Made by a program: the position numbers and the translations under genes. The notes beneath the pieces are model-generated. The model saw nothing but the letters and a program-made list of their open reading frames with translations, ran no database searches and had not been told where the DNA came from. Shown here piece by piece: positions 50,401 to 64,000 of a DNA stretch of 64,000 nucleotides. Position 1 is the first letter of the stretch. The number at the start of each line of letters is the position of its first letter. This stretch comes from Adiantum capillus-veneris (lineage: Eukaryota; Streptophyta; Polypodiopsida; Polypodiales; Pteridaceae): positions 116,918,087 to 116,982,086 of the forward strand of contig CM043947.1 in the NCBI GenBank assembly GCA_014529385.2. Direction: 5' to 3'.

Positions 50401-53400
50401 TTTTATCAAAGAGAGGTCACATAGGTAATCCTAAGCTAATACATGCTTGTTGCATTAGTTTTGAGCAATGATTTTTTTCACCCTCGAAACCGAGATTTTA
50501 TAGGCCCATCATTTTGTTTTTTTCCGTACTGTATCAATCTCTTCAGTTCCCATAGAAATCCAAGTTCATTTTCCCATTGGAACGGGCATGAATACACAAA
50601 TAGGGCATAACTTTGGTAGTATGCCATAACTTTGCCATAAAATCCAACACTCTAAAATAGGGCAAAAAGAATAAAACAACGTTTCTAGGAGCATATGAAA
50701 AGCAACACTTGAAAATTGGCATCACATCAAGCCTATGGTAGCAAACCTAGTTTGGGTTGAGAGTGGCGATGCACATGGATCGCAATTCATGGTTGGGCAC
50801 ACACACAATAGCCAAATGTTGATATCACAGCTAGAGCACATTTTGTAGACTGCAGTTTTAGAGTCAAGAAAATTAGTCATCATTTGAGAGATCAATAGGC
50901 CAAAACCCCTAGAATAATCCAAATCCTTGAAAAACTTGAAATTGGGACAAACCTACCTTGGATACAGATTTTGGTAAATTCAAGCGAGTTTTTGTATAAT
51001 TCATTTAGCTTGTACATCCCAATCTTGCACCAAAGTGAGAAAACTCACCATTTTGAGTCAAGGGACAAACAATTGCATAGTTTAGAGACCAAACTAAAAT
51101 TCTAGGATTCAAGGAAAAATTGGGGACTCATTCTTGGATTCAAGGGAAAATTGCAGATTCATTGGTGGAAGATTGGCAAAGGTCAACCTAGTCACTCATA
51201 AATATCGGGATGTAGCAATACTCTTATTTGTAGATTTTGAATAAGATGCATCTACTATTGTTAGATTTAAAAGAATCTTTTGATGGGGAGGGAAATTAAG
51301 GTTGTCATGGTGTGGATGTACAAAACAAGTGTTTGTTGTGTGCTACATATGTACTAAACCCAAAAGCATTGCAGTCTATCGCTCCATATGAGGCTTGGCA
51401 TGACTAGAAACCATCAATTGGTCACTTCCAATCAAAGACAGGTCCAAAAGCACTAGAAAATATCTCTCAAAGTCTTTGGGGTGGCTTGCATCATTATATA
51501 AAAACACGTCACGTATTGTCCCCTTAACAAGCATGGAACACTTTCAAGTGTTCCATATACATATATTGCTTCATCATACGATTCTTTTCATCATACGATT
51601 CAACTCAATTTTTGCATGAATCTCTATAAAAGTGAGCATATCCACCATATTTGCTTTCACACTATCCTCTTTCGTAAAGCTCATGTCAAATTGCTACAAC
51701 CTAAGTATTCACTTTTGCAATTTAGGGACTACATGATGCCAATACCACAAAAAGCTTACAAATAAGATAAGACTTTAGCTTTTTTGTTGCATATACCAAC
51801 TCCCAAACCAATTGTTTAATCTCATGCCAAGATTTCTAGACATCAGTCTTTGCAGGAATCACATGAATGTACATGACAACCCTTTGACCCAAAACATTAA
51901 GCTCTAAGTCATGAATGATACCCAAGCATTTCATTTCACTCTACTACTGTTTTCCATCTTCACACTAGACAAAGATATTGTTGTGAGCTGCAATCCCAAT
52001 TGTTGCATTGTTTCTTCTTTCATAAGGCATACTTGGGCTCCACCATTCAATTAAGCCTTGTTCACCCTTCTTCCATGTATCCAAGCGTCAACCACTGACA
52101 ATACATCAATAAATTTATGAAGCTACACTACATGTGCACCTTTTTCAAATATTTGCAAAGACATCAACCTCGTCATCTTCATATCCCTCATCAACTGTCT
52201 CCAAAATGTCTACATTAAACTATGGAGGTGGTCAACCTTGATTTTGTCCCTATTTTTATGCATGTCCTTGGCCTTGGACACATACCCCAACTTTGTTATA
52301 CAATAGCTAGTCTCCATGATGTAATGCATTGATATTGTTGTAAATCATAGCCCTTATGCGTCATTAAAGCTTTTCTTTTCTTTCTCTTTTTATGCCTTTA
52401 TGGCACGAGTACCTAAAGTGGAATGTTGGATTTTATTTGTCTCATAAGTCAACTTTGGCCTTTAAAGTACGTCAACTTTCTTCATCCCCCCGCCCCGGCC
52501 TCTCTCTTTAAATGGATATTCATGCTTATGATGGTAAAACTTGTTTTCTCCTCTCTCATTTCTATCACCTTGAGTCCACGGCACTGACTGAAGAAACATC
52601 ATTAGGAGAAACTTGAACTCACTTTTGGGCCTTTTAGTTCTAGAGAGAGAGTGGCGCTTGACCATTGAGGAAGAGGCTTATGTTACGTTGAAAATCAGCA
52701 TGTTGGAGCCAAAGCCATTTAGAAATAATGAAGAAAATCATATTTTTGTTCTTCAAATTATACATTGTCACACTTTCAAAGCATAAATTCCATAAGTCAT
52801 ACTAACTCTATAACGACGAATTTCAGAACTTGCATTGAAAACTCTAGTATTTGTGTTCCCACCCAAATATTGCTTTGAGTAGTTCTACTTCCCTCTCAAA
52901 ACTATCTTCCCTTTTTCATATTTGCGCTAACTCTACTATGTGTTCTAGTGCACACCATGAATACCTCTCGAAGGCCTAGCACTACCATTGACTCTGTTAG
53001 CATTTTTAATAGTTATACTACACATGATCAGGCTTTGATACCACATATGCTATCAAAGGCAAGGTATGAAGATGAGTCACAGATGATTGATGAGGGAGAT
53101 GATGTAGGCACAAAGTTCTATTCTATCTCTCATGTCAAAGGTAACAATGTCTGCAGGACTAATCTACTTGATTTGTTCTTGAAAGGTGATTTGCTTCTTA
53201 TTGGAAACTACTTGAGTAATCTAACCAAACAAGATGATTGGTCTAAACAAGAATTCAAGAGGATACGCAGGAATGCATACGGGTACTTTTTGAGGGATGG
53301 TTACTTCTGGAAGCAACCTAAACAAAAGGGTGCTACACCACAAAGGGTTATGTAAAAAAAAGACTCAAGTAAAACTCATGCAAGAGTTTCATGAGAGTTT

Positions 53401-56400
53401 ATGGGCTGGACACAGGGGTGCGTGGGCAACCTTCTCCAAGTTGAAAGAAAAATACTGGTGGAAGGGTATGTATAAAGATGTATCTCAATTTCTAGAGTCA
53501 TGTGTAACTTGTCAAATGTATTCAATGTCCGACCTCGTGATGGATTGCACCCTACATACCCACTAGCCATGCACTATAAATGGGTTGTGGATCTAGTCAC
53601 AATGCCTTCAGGACTTTGGCAGATGAGATACTTAGTTCTTGCACGAGAGGACCTAACTAACGAGGTTGAAGGGCGAGCATCAAGAGCTAAAACCACAGAA
53701 TCTGTATGTAAATTCCTTCTTGATGAGGTGATTTGCCGTTATGGTTGTGTGGGAAAGATCACCGCAGACAGAGGTGAACTAGATGCCGAGGAAGCTGTTG
53801 GAATTAGGGTTGTAGAGAAACACACACAGCTTGGAGAAGACGAAGGAAGCTCAAGGCACACAATAGAGAGTGTGTTACTTAGTGTGCAATGGAAAGATAG
53901 ATAGCCCTAGAGTGATGGGCGTATATACAATGCACGGGGAAAAAAACCTCCTAAAGAGGGAAAAAAATGTCCCAGCGGTCCTAGTGTGTTCACACAATCA
54001 CTACCACATATATATGGTAACAAATCCCCCCTGGAGTGATGCGGTGAACGAGAGCTGGCACATGAGTAAAGGGAAGTGCCATGCCCTGAGGACAGGATCA
54101 GTCCACAAAGGGGAGTAAGCCCAAAGCTTTGCGGAAAGCTTCAAGCTTCTCACGAGACAATGCCTTTGTGAAAAGATCTGCAAGGTTGTCCTGTGTTGGC
54201 ACATAAGCCAAGTTGATCTCTCCTACTGAGAGCCTCTCCCTGACATAGTGGTAATGCACCTCAATGTGCTTTGTGCGAGCATGAAAAATTGGGTTCCTCA
54301 CAACTACCAATGCGCTCTGATTGTCAGTGTAGATAGTGTTGGCAGTGTCCTGTCCAACACCCAAATCAGCCATAAGGCGTCTGAGCCATACACACTCAAC
54401 CGTAGCTGTGAAGACTGCCCTGTACTCAACCTCACAACTCGAAGTGGCCACAGTAGGTTTCTTCTTGCTCAACCATGATATACATGAACTGCCAAGCATG
54501 AAACAAAAACCACTTGTGGACACTCGCGTGTCAAAACAACCAGCCCAATCTGAGTCCGAAAAAGCATGTAAGTCTGGCGGCAATGATCCCCCCTTGGGAT
54601 AAAACAAGCCAAGATGTAAAGTGCCACTAAGGTAGCGGAAAATCCTCTTGACAGCCTGCCAATGCTTAGACCTTGGGCTATGCATAAATCTGCTGACATG
54701 TGAGACTGCAAACTGAATATCCGGCCTCGTGTTGCATACATAAATGAGGCAGCCAACAGCAGTTTGGTAAAGACTGACATCAGCAGGATCGCCAGCATCA
54801 TGTAGACTCAACTTCAAACCTGTTTCCATGGAGGTGGCAATAGGTTTGCAATCCTCAAGTCCAAACTTACATAGCAATGTCCTTATGTAACTTTTCTGAC
54901 ACAAGGAAATACCACCATCACACTGCTTAAACTATATACCCAAGTAATGATGCAACAACCCCAAATCTTTCATCTTGAAAGTAGCATTCAAATCAGCCTT
55001 AAATTCAACAATATGTCTCTCATTTGGTCCGATGATCAGCAAATCATCAACATAAAGAACCACGATGAGAAATACATCACCCTCACGCTTTACATACAAT
55101 GTGGTTTCTGTTGGACTGTTACGAAAGCCTTGTTTGACCAAATGAGTGTCAGCGTTCTCATACCAAGCATGAGGAGATTGCTTCAACCCATACAAAGCCT
55201 TGTTACATTTGCACACTTTGTCCTCTTGTCCTTTTATGACAAAACCGCGAGGCTGCGTTACATAAACTCCCTCAAATATGTCACCATTCAATAAAGCAGT
55301 AACAATGTCTTATTGATGTACATCCCAACCAAAATGAGCTGCCAATGCACATAGAAAACGCACAGTAGTCATACGACAAGTGGGAGCAAAAGTCTCTTCA
55401 TAATCTATGCCTTTTTGCTGTGCATAACCCTTTGCAACAAGTCGAGCCTTATGGCGATCAATCTCACCATCCGGTTTGCGTTTGAACTTGTAAACCCACT
55501 TTGTATCAATGGCCTTTTTTCCGGGAGGCAAATCACATAAAGTCCATGTGTCATTTTCTATAAGTGCATCATATTCTGATTGCATGGCAGCCATCCAATT
55601 TTTTGAATTCTGTGCTTCATCAAAAGACAAAGGCTCCTCAACATCATGTAAACTAGACACAGCCAAAGCATAACAATCTGATGCATAAGATGCATGGCGA
55701 GATCCTGAACGAGTACGACTAGACAAAGGTGCATCCAATTTACTGTCACGCATAGTGTGCACCAGCCATTTTGGCATACCTCTAGCCCGCTCATTTTCAG
55801 CCCTTTCCTCATCAAGTACATCATGTACATCTGCATCAGTAATAGGCTGATCTAAAACATTTTCAGAAACCCCCATAGGCTGTACATTTGCCTCACTGGA
55901 ACTTACATTCGTATTTCCACCACTAAAAAGAGGCAACAAAGTGTCATAAATGTCGTGTGAGCTTACATTACTGTCTCTAGTACATGACAACAAGGGCTGA
56001 ACAGAATCTTCCACAAACACTACATCCCGAGAAACCAGAATACGTTTTGTTTGCGGATGATACAACCTGTAACCTTTGCTTTCAGCACTTTAACCAACAA
56101 AAATACATTTGACAGCCTTATCATCCACTTTTCTGCGCTGCACTTGTGGCACCAAAGCATATGCCAAACAGCCAAAAACACGCATGTGCTCAATAGAAAG
56201 TTTTCTATCATGCCATGCTTCATATGGAGTAATAGACTGCAAAGCTTTTGTAGGACACCTGTTAAGTACATAAGTGGCACACATGATGGCCTCAAGCCAA
56301 AAAGAATGCGGTAAAGCTTGACTTTTGACCATACATTGTGCCATTTCCGTCAGTGACCTATTTTTCCTCTCAGCAACACCATTTTGCTGAGGTGTATAAG

Positions 56401-59400
56401 GCACTGTACATTGGTGTTTTATCCCACGACTAGCCAGAAATACATTAAATTCATGAGACATATACTCTCCCCCTCGATCTGAACGGAGGGTGCCCATAGT
56501 ACATTTCGAGACATTTTCAGCCATAGCCAGAAATTGTTTGAAGCACATAAAGACTTCGGACTTCGCTTTAAGCGGAAATACCCATGCATGCCTAGAGTAA
56601 TCATCAATGAAAGTCACGAAGTACAGGTAATTGCCCAAGGACGGAGTTTGCATGGGCCCACAAACATCACTATGCACAAGCTGCAACCTGCATGTGGCCG
56701 AACTGAACCATCCTTTGGAAACTTAGAACGCTGCATCTTACCCAAAATACAGCCTTCACAAACATGTTTGACAGGTGCTTCAAGAGGCGGCAAAGAAGCA
56801 ACCATATCAGATTTCTGCAAACGCAGCAAACTGGCAAAATTCAGATGACCAAAACGTGCATGCCAAAGTTTTGCATCTGAAATAGCCCTTGAATCTGCAA
56901 CAGCATTTGCAAAATTTTGTCCACACTTGTCATACAAAGTGAGCTTAACAGCCCACGGCACAAAAGCCCAGATGCAACAATTTCATCACCAAAACTGAGA
57001 TCATGAATTGTACATCTGTCATCCACAAATTTGACTACAAGTCCAAGTCTAGCAAGTGCGGATACAGATAAGAGATTCTTCTTGATCCTAGGTACATAAA
57101 GTGCATCAACAAGTGTGAAGGAACTGCCATTAGCAGCAGTGAGCACAATCTTTCCAACTCCCTGAACTGGATAAGAGGCGTTGTTGGCACAAGTGACTGA
57201 ATTCCCATGAGGGACAGAATCAAGAGAGGTAAACAATTCACGATGTGAGGTAATGTGCTTTGTAGCACCACTATCGAAATACCACACATGTGAATCTGCA
57301 GCAACTGACAAGCATGCATCATAGACAGCAGGATTGTAAGTGCACTCTGCGCTAAATGCCCATTCTGCATCAACATCAGCAGCACAATCTCCTTTCACAG
57401 AAGACTCAACAATGGCTGCATTTGTAGTGGAACCACCCTCTTTCTTCTTAGCCTCTTTGGTCTTCAACTTAGGACACGATTTGATCAAGAGATCATTGGC
57501 TTTACAATAATGGCAACGCATCTTCTTTTTGCCCTTATCACCAGAATTGCCAGACAAAGTACTGCCAGCAGAAGCATTAGGAACATAACTTTTTGCCACT
57601 CGCAGCAGAACCATAAGAAGTGACTGCATTACTGTTACCACCCTTTCTTTGAGAAGCAATAAAAGCCTGTTCAACTGCACGCTGCCTAGTCCTGTTTTTT
57701 CTAGAAAGTGACTCTTGCAACAGCAATGTGCATAATGCATCAAACTTGACAACTTCACGATTTCCTTGGGTCATCAGTCTCCAAGTACTAGCAAAAGTCT
57801 GGTAAGAATCTTGTAAGGCATCAAGAACAGTCTGCACAAGGGAACTGTCTAAAATGACTTCACCTGCAGAAATAAGCTGCTCATTGATATCCTTGACACT
57901 AGCAAGGAAAGTGTCCATATCATCTTCCTCATGCATAATCTTCGACTCCAGCTCTTTACGCAGCAAAGCAATTTTAGCCTCATTGCGGCTTGCATAAAGA
58001 CCTGTTAAAATATCCCAAGCCTGTTTTGCTGATTTTGCTGAACGGATGTGAGGAACAATGGTGCGCTTCACAGAAAACGCAATCAATGCATGAGCCTGCG
58101 CATCCTTAACATCCCAACAAGCTTGTTCTGCCGTAGGCAAAACAACTCTAATAGCTGCAATCCTTGTAGCAAGACCTGCAACATCCTCAGCATCGCCTAC
58201 ATCCTCAGAACCAGGACGTACATCAATGCCCTGCACAATGTTCCAGACACCCTTTGACACAAGAACATGTTGCATCATATAAGCCCACATAGGGTAGTTG
58301 TCCCCATCCAACCTGTCCTCAGCAGCAAACATCTTGAACACATCTGTGTTGTTGTTGTCAGCCATGGTAAATGCTGCACCTGATGTGAAAACTACCCGAA
58401 AATAGGAGAAATGGAGCGGGAACAACTTGTGCTATATAGCACAAACCGTAGAAGACTATAAGGCACCTGTTATGCAGAAAACGGCACTGACAAAAATTCT
58501 GCACAAAATGACGAAATAGCCTGTGCAGTACTGCCTGTAGTGGAAACGGAGGCCGAAATGAGTCCAAATCAAAATTTTGAGCAGACCGAGCTCCTTGAGC
58601 TTACTCAAAATTTTTGTCAACCTGCGAACGCTCGCCAAAGCTCACTGAAATTAGAGAAAGTGAGCAGGCATGTGCTGGAGCAGCTGGCGAGTAAGCCCGG
58701 GAGGATGTGACCTGCTTTGATACCAATTGTTGGAATTAGGGTTGTAGAGAAACACACACAGGTTGGAGAAGACGAAGGAAGCTCAAGGCACACAATAGAG
58801 AGTGTGTTACTTAGTGTGCAATGGAAAGATAGATAGCCCTAGAGTGATGGGCGTATATACAATGCACAGGGGAAAAAACCTCCTAAAGAGGGAAAAAATG
58901 CCCCGGCGGTCCTAGTGTGTTCACACACATCACTACCATATGTATATGGTAACAGAAGCAACGGGGTTCTTTTCTAGATTAGGAATCAAGCTTTCTCTTA
59001 CTACAGCTTACAACCCTGAAGGCAATGAAAAGAGTGAAAGAGGGCATCCTCCTACCATCAAAGCTTTGGCCAAGGCTTGCGAAGGAAGAGTTGGTGAGTG
59101 GCCAAAACTGTTACCATATGCTTTATGGGCTGGTCTACAACACATAGCTTAGTAACTGGCTATATGCCTGTCGAGCTGATGTATGGTCAAAAGCTAGTGA
59201 TGCCGATTGAAGATACAATTCCCACATGGAATGTACTATCTTGGCAAGAGGGGCTTAGCAAGGAAGATTTGTTATGCCAAGGGCAAACCCAGGCGAGTAG
59301 GACTTGGGCCAAGGGCCGGCTGCTAAATGCGGATAGGGAGATTCTATTCATAGCGGCCAAAGGCTATATAATGGGGGGTTGGGCGGAGAATCTCAATACA

Positions 59401-59482
59401 CAGCTCCTGGGTCTCACATTGGTATCAGAGCAAGGTGGGGGGAAGAACGAGCTATGGAGGAGAGGGAAAAGGCTTGCATGTT

Positions 59483-59573
<91 letters not shown>

Positions 59574-61848
59574 GTAGGAAACGGCTCCAACAGAACCAAG
59601 TACGGTCAGCATGGCCGTGCGTGAAGCGACTTTAGCAACGAGGGAAGGCAGCGTGGAGGTCGAGGCGGCTATGGTACCGAAAGGGTTCACCATGGCCTTC
59701 TGAGGCGTTTTCAACACTGCAGTAGATCAAACCGAGGGCTTTGAGTGCGCGTGGTGGGTGTTTCTTCTTCTGTTGCATCGTTTCGATATGAGATGCCATA
59801 GCTTTCCATAGTTTTAGGGTTTCCACATTAAGCGGGCACCCAAGGGTGCCCAAGGGGCCACTCTAGGGCCCCATCCCACGCATATGAGTGTGCCAAAGCA
59901 CCCCCGCAAGGGGGGGGCTGCCCCCACACTAATGGTATGTCCCACCATGGGAACCATGGTCGAGACATGCAAGGTTCATGTAGTAGGGTTGTACCATACC
60001 ACCATGGAAGCCATGGCCGCACAAGCAAGGCACATCAAAGGACTGTTTGAAAGGAGGCGTACACAGGCTAGCACGGCATGTCTTGAAGTCTCAGGCTCGC
60101 ACGACGTGTCTTGAAGTCTATCATGCATGTCATGTGATACCTCAGGTGGAGGTGAGTGCAATAGTTGGATCAGATGTATTCAAGATTTGCAACAGATCAT
60201 CCATGTAGCAGCAAACAATTTTAAGTATGCTTTGTCTGCGCATTAAGATGCTTGTACTTTATTGTCATCTATAAAACTAGTTACACAATTCTTCCCATAT
60301 CTCTACATAAGATAACATATGAGACTGGCATGAGGCACTGCGCATACATCTTTTGATCGGTTTGCTATGATTTTTTCTCATTTATGTTGAGTACGAATTG
60401 ATATAATAACAACAGGGCTGTCAATTGCTTATGAATCAAAGCTTGTGCAATCTATGCACTCCAAGCACAAGCACGGCTTGTGATTGATATCTTAAGCATT
60501 CACATTTTGTTGTATATCAAGGACAAATGATTCAATTGCTAACTTGGATTCAAGCATGGCTTGAGTACCTACCGCCCTGATATGAAGCATGGCTTGTCAG
60601 TGGTTCAATTTGCTGCAGACGCATACCAAGTTCGCCATGTTTTAGACTCTCAAGGAGACTGGCACATACTATTGCTAGACTTGATGCAAGGGACACGTTG
60701 CTCTGCATGGCCGACACTTTGTCATTGTTTCTAGAAGCTCATAGAGGAGGCTTGTCACACAGTATTGGCTAATTTCTGTTGAAATGGCTCGACAAGGTCG
60801 ATTCTTTTTTGCCTGCTATCTGTATGTCAACCACCGCATCCATTGGCTATTAATACAAAAGTATTAATGTGAAGCAAGGCTTCACATTATGCATCTTGCA
60901 TTGAGACTCCCCACATTTGGCATATGCTATGAGCATACGAATGTGGGAAGAATTTGGCAATATGCTTGCAGATTGTTCCATTATGTGCCAGACGGGCGTA
61001 TATGATACACGAGTCGTATATGTACATCCGCAACAGCTACCACTCATGCAGCAGATATGGCTATGAGCCATCTTTGCGCGAGTTTCCTTCCACAGAATTT
61101 TGGGAGAACTAGTTACAGCAACGACCAGGTTAGCCCATTTTAAGTTCTTCTTATTTTTCCATGTTTACATCTTTACTTGGAGACTACTGTTTTTGTGCAA
61201 AGAAAAGGGCTTTGACAGTTTTTACACGAAGCAAGGCTTCTCCCTTCTGCCAAGGTACTGCCCATTGACTTCAAATCAAGGGCGTTGGAGAACTGGTAAA
61301 ATATGGATATCTGCTCCCAATTTTATGTGTGGCACCATCAAGTTAGGATGTCTCCGTAATAGTACAGGCAATTGTGCAAGGCACTTCTGGTTTTGGCTCT
61401 CACGTTTGAAGCGATCACTCTCGGAAAGGGCTTACAATTCTGCATGCAAGGCATGCTCACGAGATGGATTCAATTCTACTGCTTCAAGAATTACGCTCCG
61501 GCTATCACACTAGTAACTCTATCACGAACAAGATAAGTGATGGATTGTTTAATGTGCTTTTTGGTTGTTGCTGTCAATACACCACAACATTAAAAGGAAC
61601 CTAAATTTAGGACTTAATTCATTGGCAAAGTGCCATATTCAAGTCATTTTCGTACAATCACGACCCCTGCAAGGTAGGTGGGTCAAGATGTGTTTTGTGT
61701 TTTTCTATTATCTCTCTCGATGAGAGAGTCATACCAGAAAACTGTGGAATGCTTATAGGATAAGCTGCAAGTCAAGCATAAGATGCATAAGAGCACATAG
61801 ATTGGGTACACACTCTAAAAACTTAAGGACAATTCATCAACCCCGCAT

Positions 61849-61886
<38 letters not shown>

Positions 61887-64000
61887 CTCTCACAAAATAA
61901 TGAATAATTTTTAAGAATATTTTGATACATGTTTTGATCGTGAGTCAGCCTGAGCCAAGATACTCTAACTCTCAGCTAGAAAGTGGCAAGACTCCATCCA
62001 AATTAGTTTTCATCGGTTCGTCTGTTGAACACTAATTGCCATAAGGGCTATGAGACACACACATTGGCTACGAGTCATTGTCACACCTCGGGTAAGACCC
62101 AATTGTTGGCATTCCTTGGGTGATTGTTCTCTAGCTTGAATAGATCTACCCAGTGGACTCCTCATCAATGTTAATGGTCAAGCAAGAGTCTTGCCATTAC
62201 ATATGGGTATTTGTAAGCACTACATGTTTTGGTGTGATGATTGAGCTGAGTTTTTGATAAACTTACACTCGCATAGGCTGGTTTATAGCACGGCGTATAG
62301 ATGCAGCAAGCATTTCAAACAGCATGAATGTTCCTAAGAGCTAGGGGTTCCGCCCTACGTGGATGTTCGGTTTTCTCTATAGCACTAGGCGTGCATATAA
62401 GAGCACAGTTTTGTGATATGACCACATATGTGATTCCTAAATCACACAATACGTGTTGATGGTCATTTTTGGACACCTTCACACTTTGTTTTTTAAGAAA
62501 AACTATCTACCAAGGGATAGTCAAAAGAATCTTTCCAACCTTTCACCAAGGGGGTTGGTTTGGCAAGATATACCCAGAGGGTTGGTTTGGCAAGATATAC
62601 CTAGGGGTTTGGATTGCCAAGGAAACATCCAGGGTCACAAGTTCACTTTCTTTCTCTTCACTAGTCTCTAATATTAGTGATTAGCAGGTCGAAGAAATTT
62701 TGATATGGTACGCTTACAGGTTGCGGGTTGTACTTGACTTCTGGGTAAGTATCAGGTACTTTCCACCTCCTCGTAAGTACATGTTTTCTGGGTTTATTTT
62801 TCTTTCCAATTAAGCTTGTTTGCGTTATGTAACCGGGATGTTTGCACTAGAAGGCTTTCATCCAGCTTGCTCTTTAGCCAAGTGACAAGGTCATCGAAGA
62901 GCATAGCATTTTGAGAAAATATTGTTATTTTCGCCCTTCCCTGTTCATCAAGATACCGTCATGGGTTTGAATCATGTTGCAACAAGTACAGACCTACATG
63001 CTACAATTCTGTTTGGCACATGTTGTCACATGGGACACAACATGGTCTAGAAACTCAAGGAGTTTGGTTTACCCAGTGTGGAGCAATGATAATGAGGGTC
63101 CCTCTCACTCACGTCGTGGAGTGTTCATAATTTCCTCCACACACAAGTACAATTTGTGCTTGTTGGATGTCGCTTTCTCTGCCATCCTTATTTGAGACAT
63201 ATTCCATATGTGGTGAATATGAGTCTCTGGGACTGACACTGGCGCCTAATTCCTAATGATGTGTCTTGACGAAGTCCCTATGTGCTGGTCGTATCAACTT
63301 AATCGACCATTTGGAGCACACCGTATCAGGAATAATTTCAGTGGCCCAAAATTGTCGGGTACTAAGTACAGACTTGTTCCGATTACAAGTGTTGTGTAAC
63401 CACCTTAACGGAGGGTCGTTTCTACATATAGTCAAGTATGCTACGTTCATGAGAATGTCTCACAGTTGGTATCTAGGTGTGACTAAGCTTTCACATTTTG
63501 TTATGGTCCAACTCTTGTTGAAAGGCTTTCACGTACGTGCCATGGAAAGTCTCGTCATGGAATTGCGGTTCGGATTTGTTTGTGTTAAATGCATGCACAC
63601 TAGGTGTTATGGGCCCTAGTGTTTAACACAGACTTGTTCGGAGCGGCATGCAAATACATGGGCTTTCTTGTTTATGCAATTTTTTGCACTTCAAGTGCAA
63701 TTTTTCTTGCAGATTTATTATGAGTTTACACCCTCCCATACAAGGTTATGGCTCAGGATGGATGTCTTGTGGTTGGATGGTCTAAACTCTATGCACTTAC
63801 TCCACTCCACCCCGCTTTCAACCTAGTTGGTTGTCTCCACTCCATATCAAATATATGACTGGATAATGGTTGAGTCATAGTGTCAGGACAACGGCAAGGC
63901 CGGGCTAGGCAGTGTGGAAAGGGAGTCCAACAAGGGCAAAGGGCTAAGAGCCAGGCTATAAAGTGGGTGGTTGGGAGGTGGACTCCTAGGTTCTAGCTCC

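Overview
The window reads as nuclear DNA of a land plant. Two intron-containing plant genes lie on the + strand: the C-terminal part of NUP85, a scaffold nucleoporin (1-23878), and a complete six-exon gene of the cinnamyl alcohol dehydrogenase (CAD) family (31785-47038). Very long, transposon-filled introns, abundant (CT)n, (GT)n and poly-C tracts, and a Ty3/gypsy integrase beside a Ty1/copia element fit a large repeat-rich plant genome. I lean towards a fern or other seed-free vascular plant, but nothing in the sequence proves the species.

Layout. 1-23878: eleven NUP85 exons. The 16.6-kb second intron (409-17055) holds an old LINE reverse-transcriptase relic, a truncated LTR, and three head-to-tail copies of one LINE family (3084-6605, 6606-12766, 12772-16405). 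The middle LINE carries a 1.2-kb solo LTR. A tRNA-like SINE follows the third LINE, and an inverted copy sits in a later NUP85 intron. 23879-31784: intergenic DNA with a decayed LTR element, minisatellites and a 291-bp tandem duplication just upstream of CAD. 31785-47038: CAD, whose introns hold foldback hairpin elements, a minisatellite, a SINE fragment and a 5.4-kb LTR element without coding capacity (LARD-1, 36117-41493). 47039-52947: mostly anonymous, with the longest foldback hairpin (49227-49379) and LINE and copia scraps. 52948-64000: nested retroelements. A gypsy integrase region is split by a nearly complete copia element (53796-58954, coding on the minus strand, GAAGC target duplication) and then by a second LARD relative (59270 to beyond the window end).

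The two host genes are functionally unrelated: NUP85 is a structural subunit of the nuclear pore Y-complex, and CAD is a zinc- and NADP(H)-dependent alcohol dehydrogenase. Both exon chains join in frame without a break, so both look functional, whereas every retroelement coding region shows stops or frameshifts. The most unusual material is non-coding: the LARD family shares structured motifs, one with a compensatory base-pair change; the foldback elements have long stems; and the LINEs end in and abut pyrimidine microsatellites.
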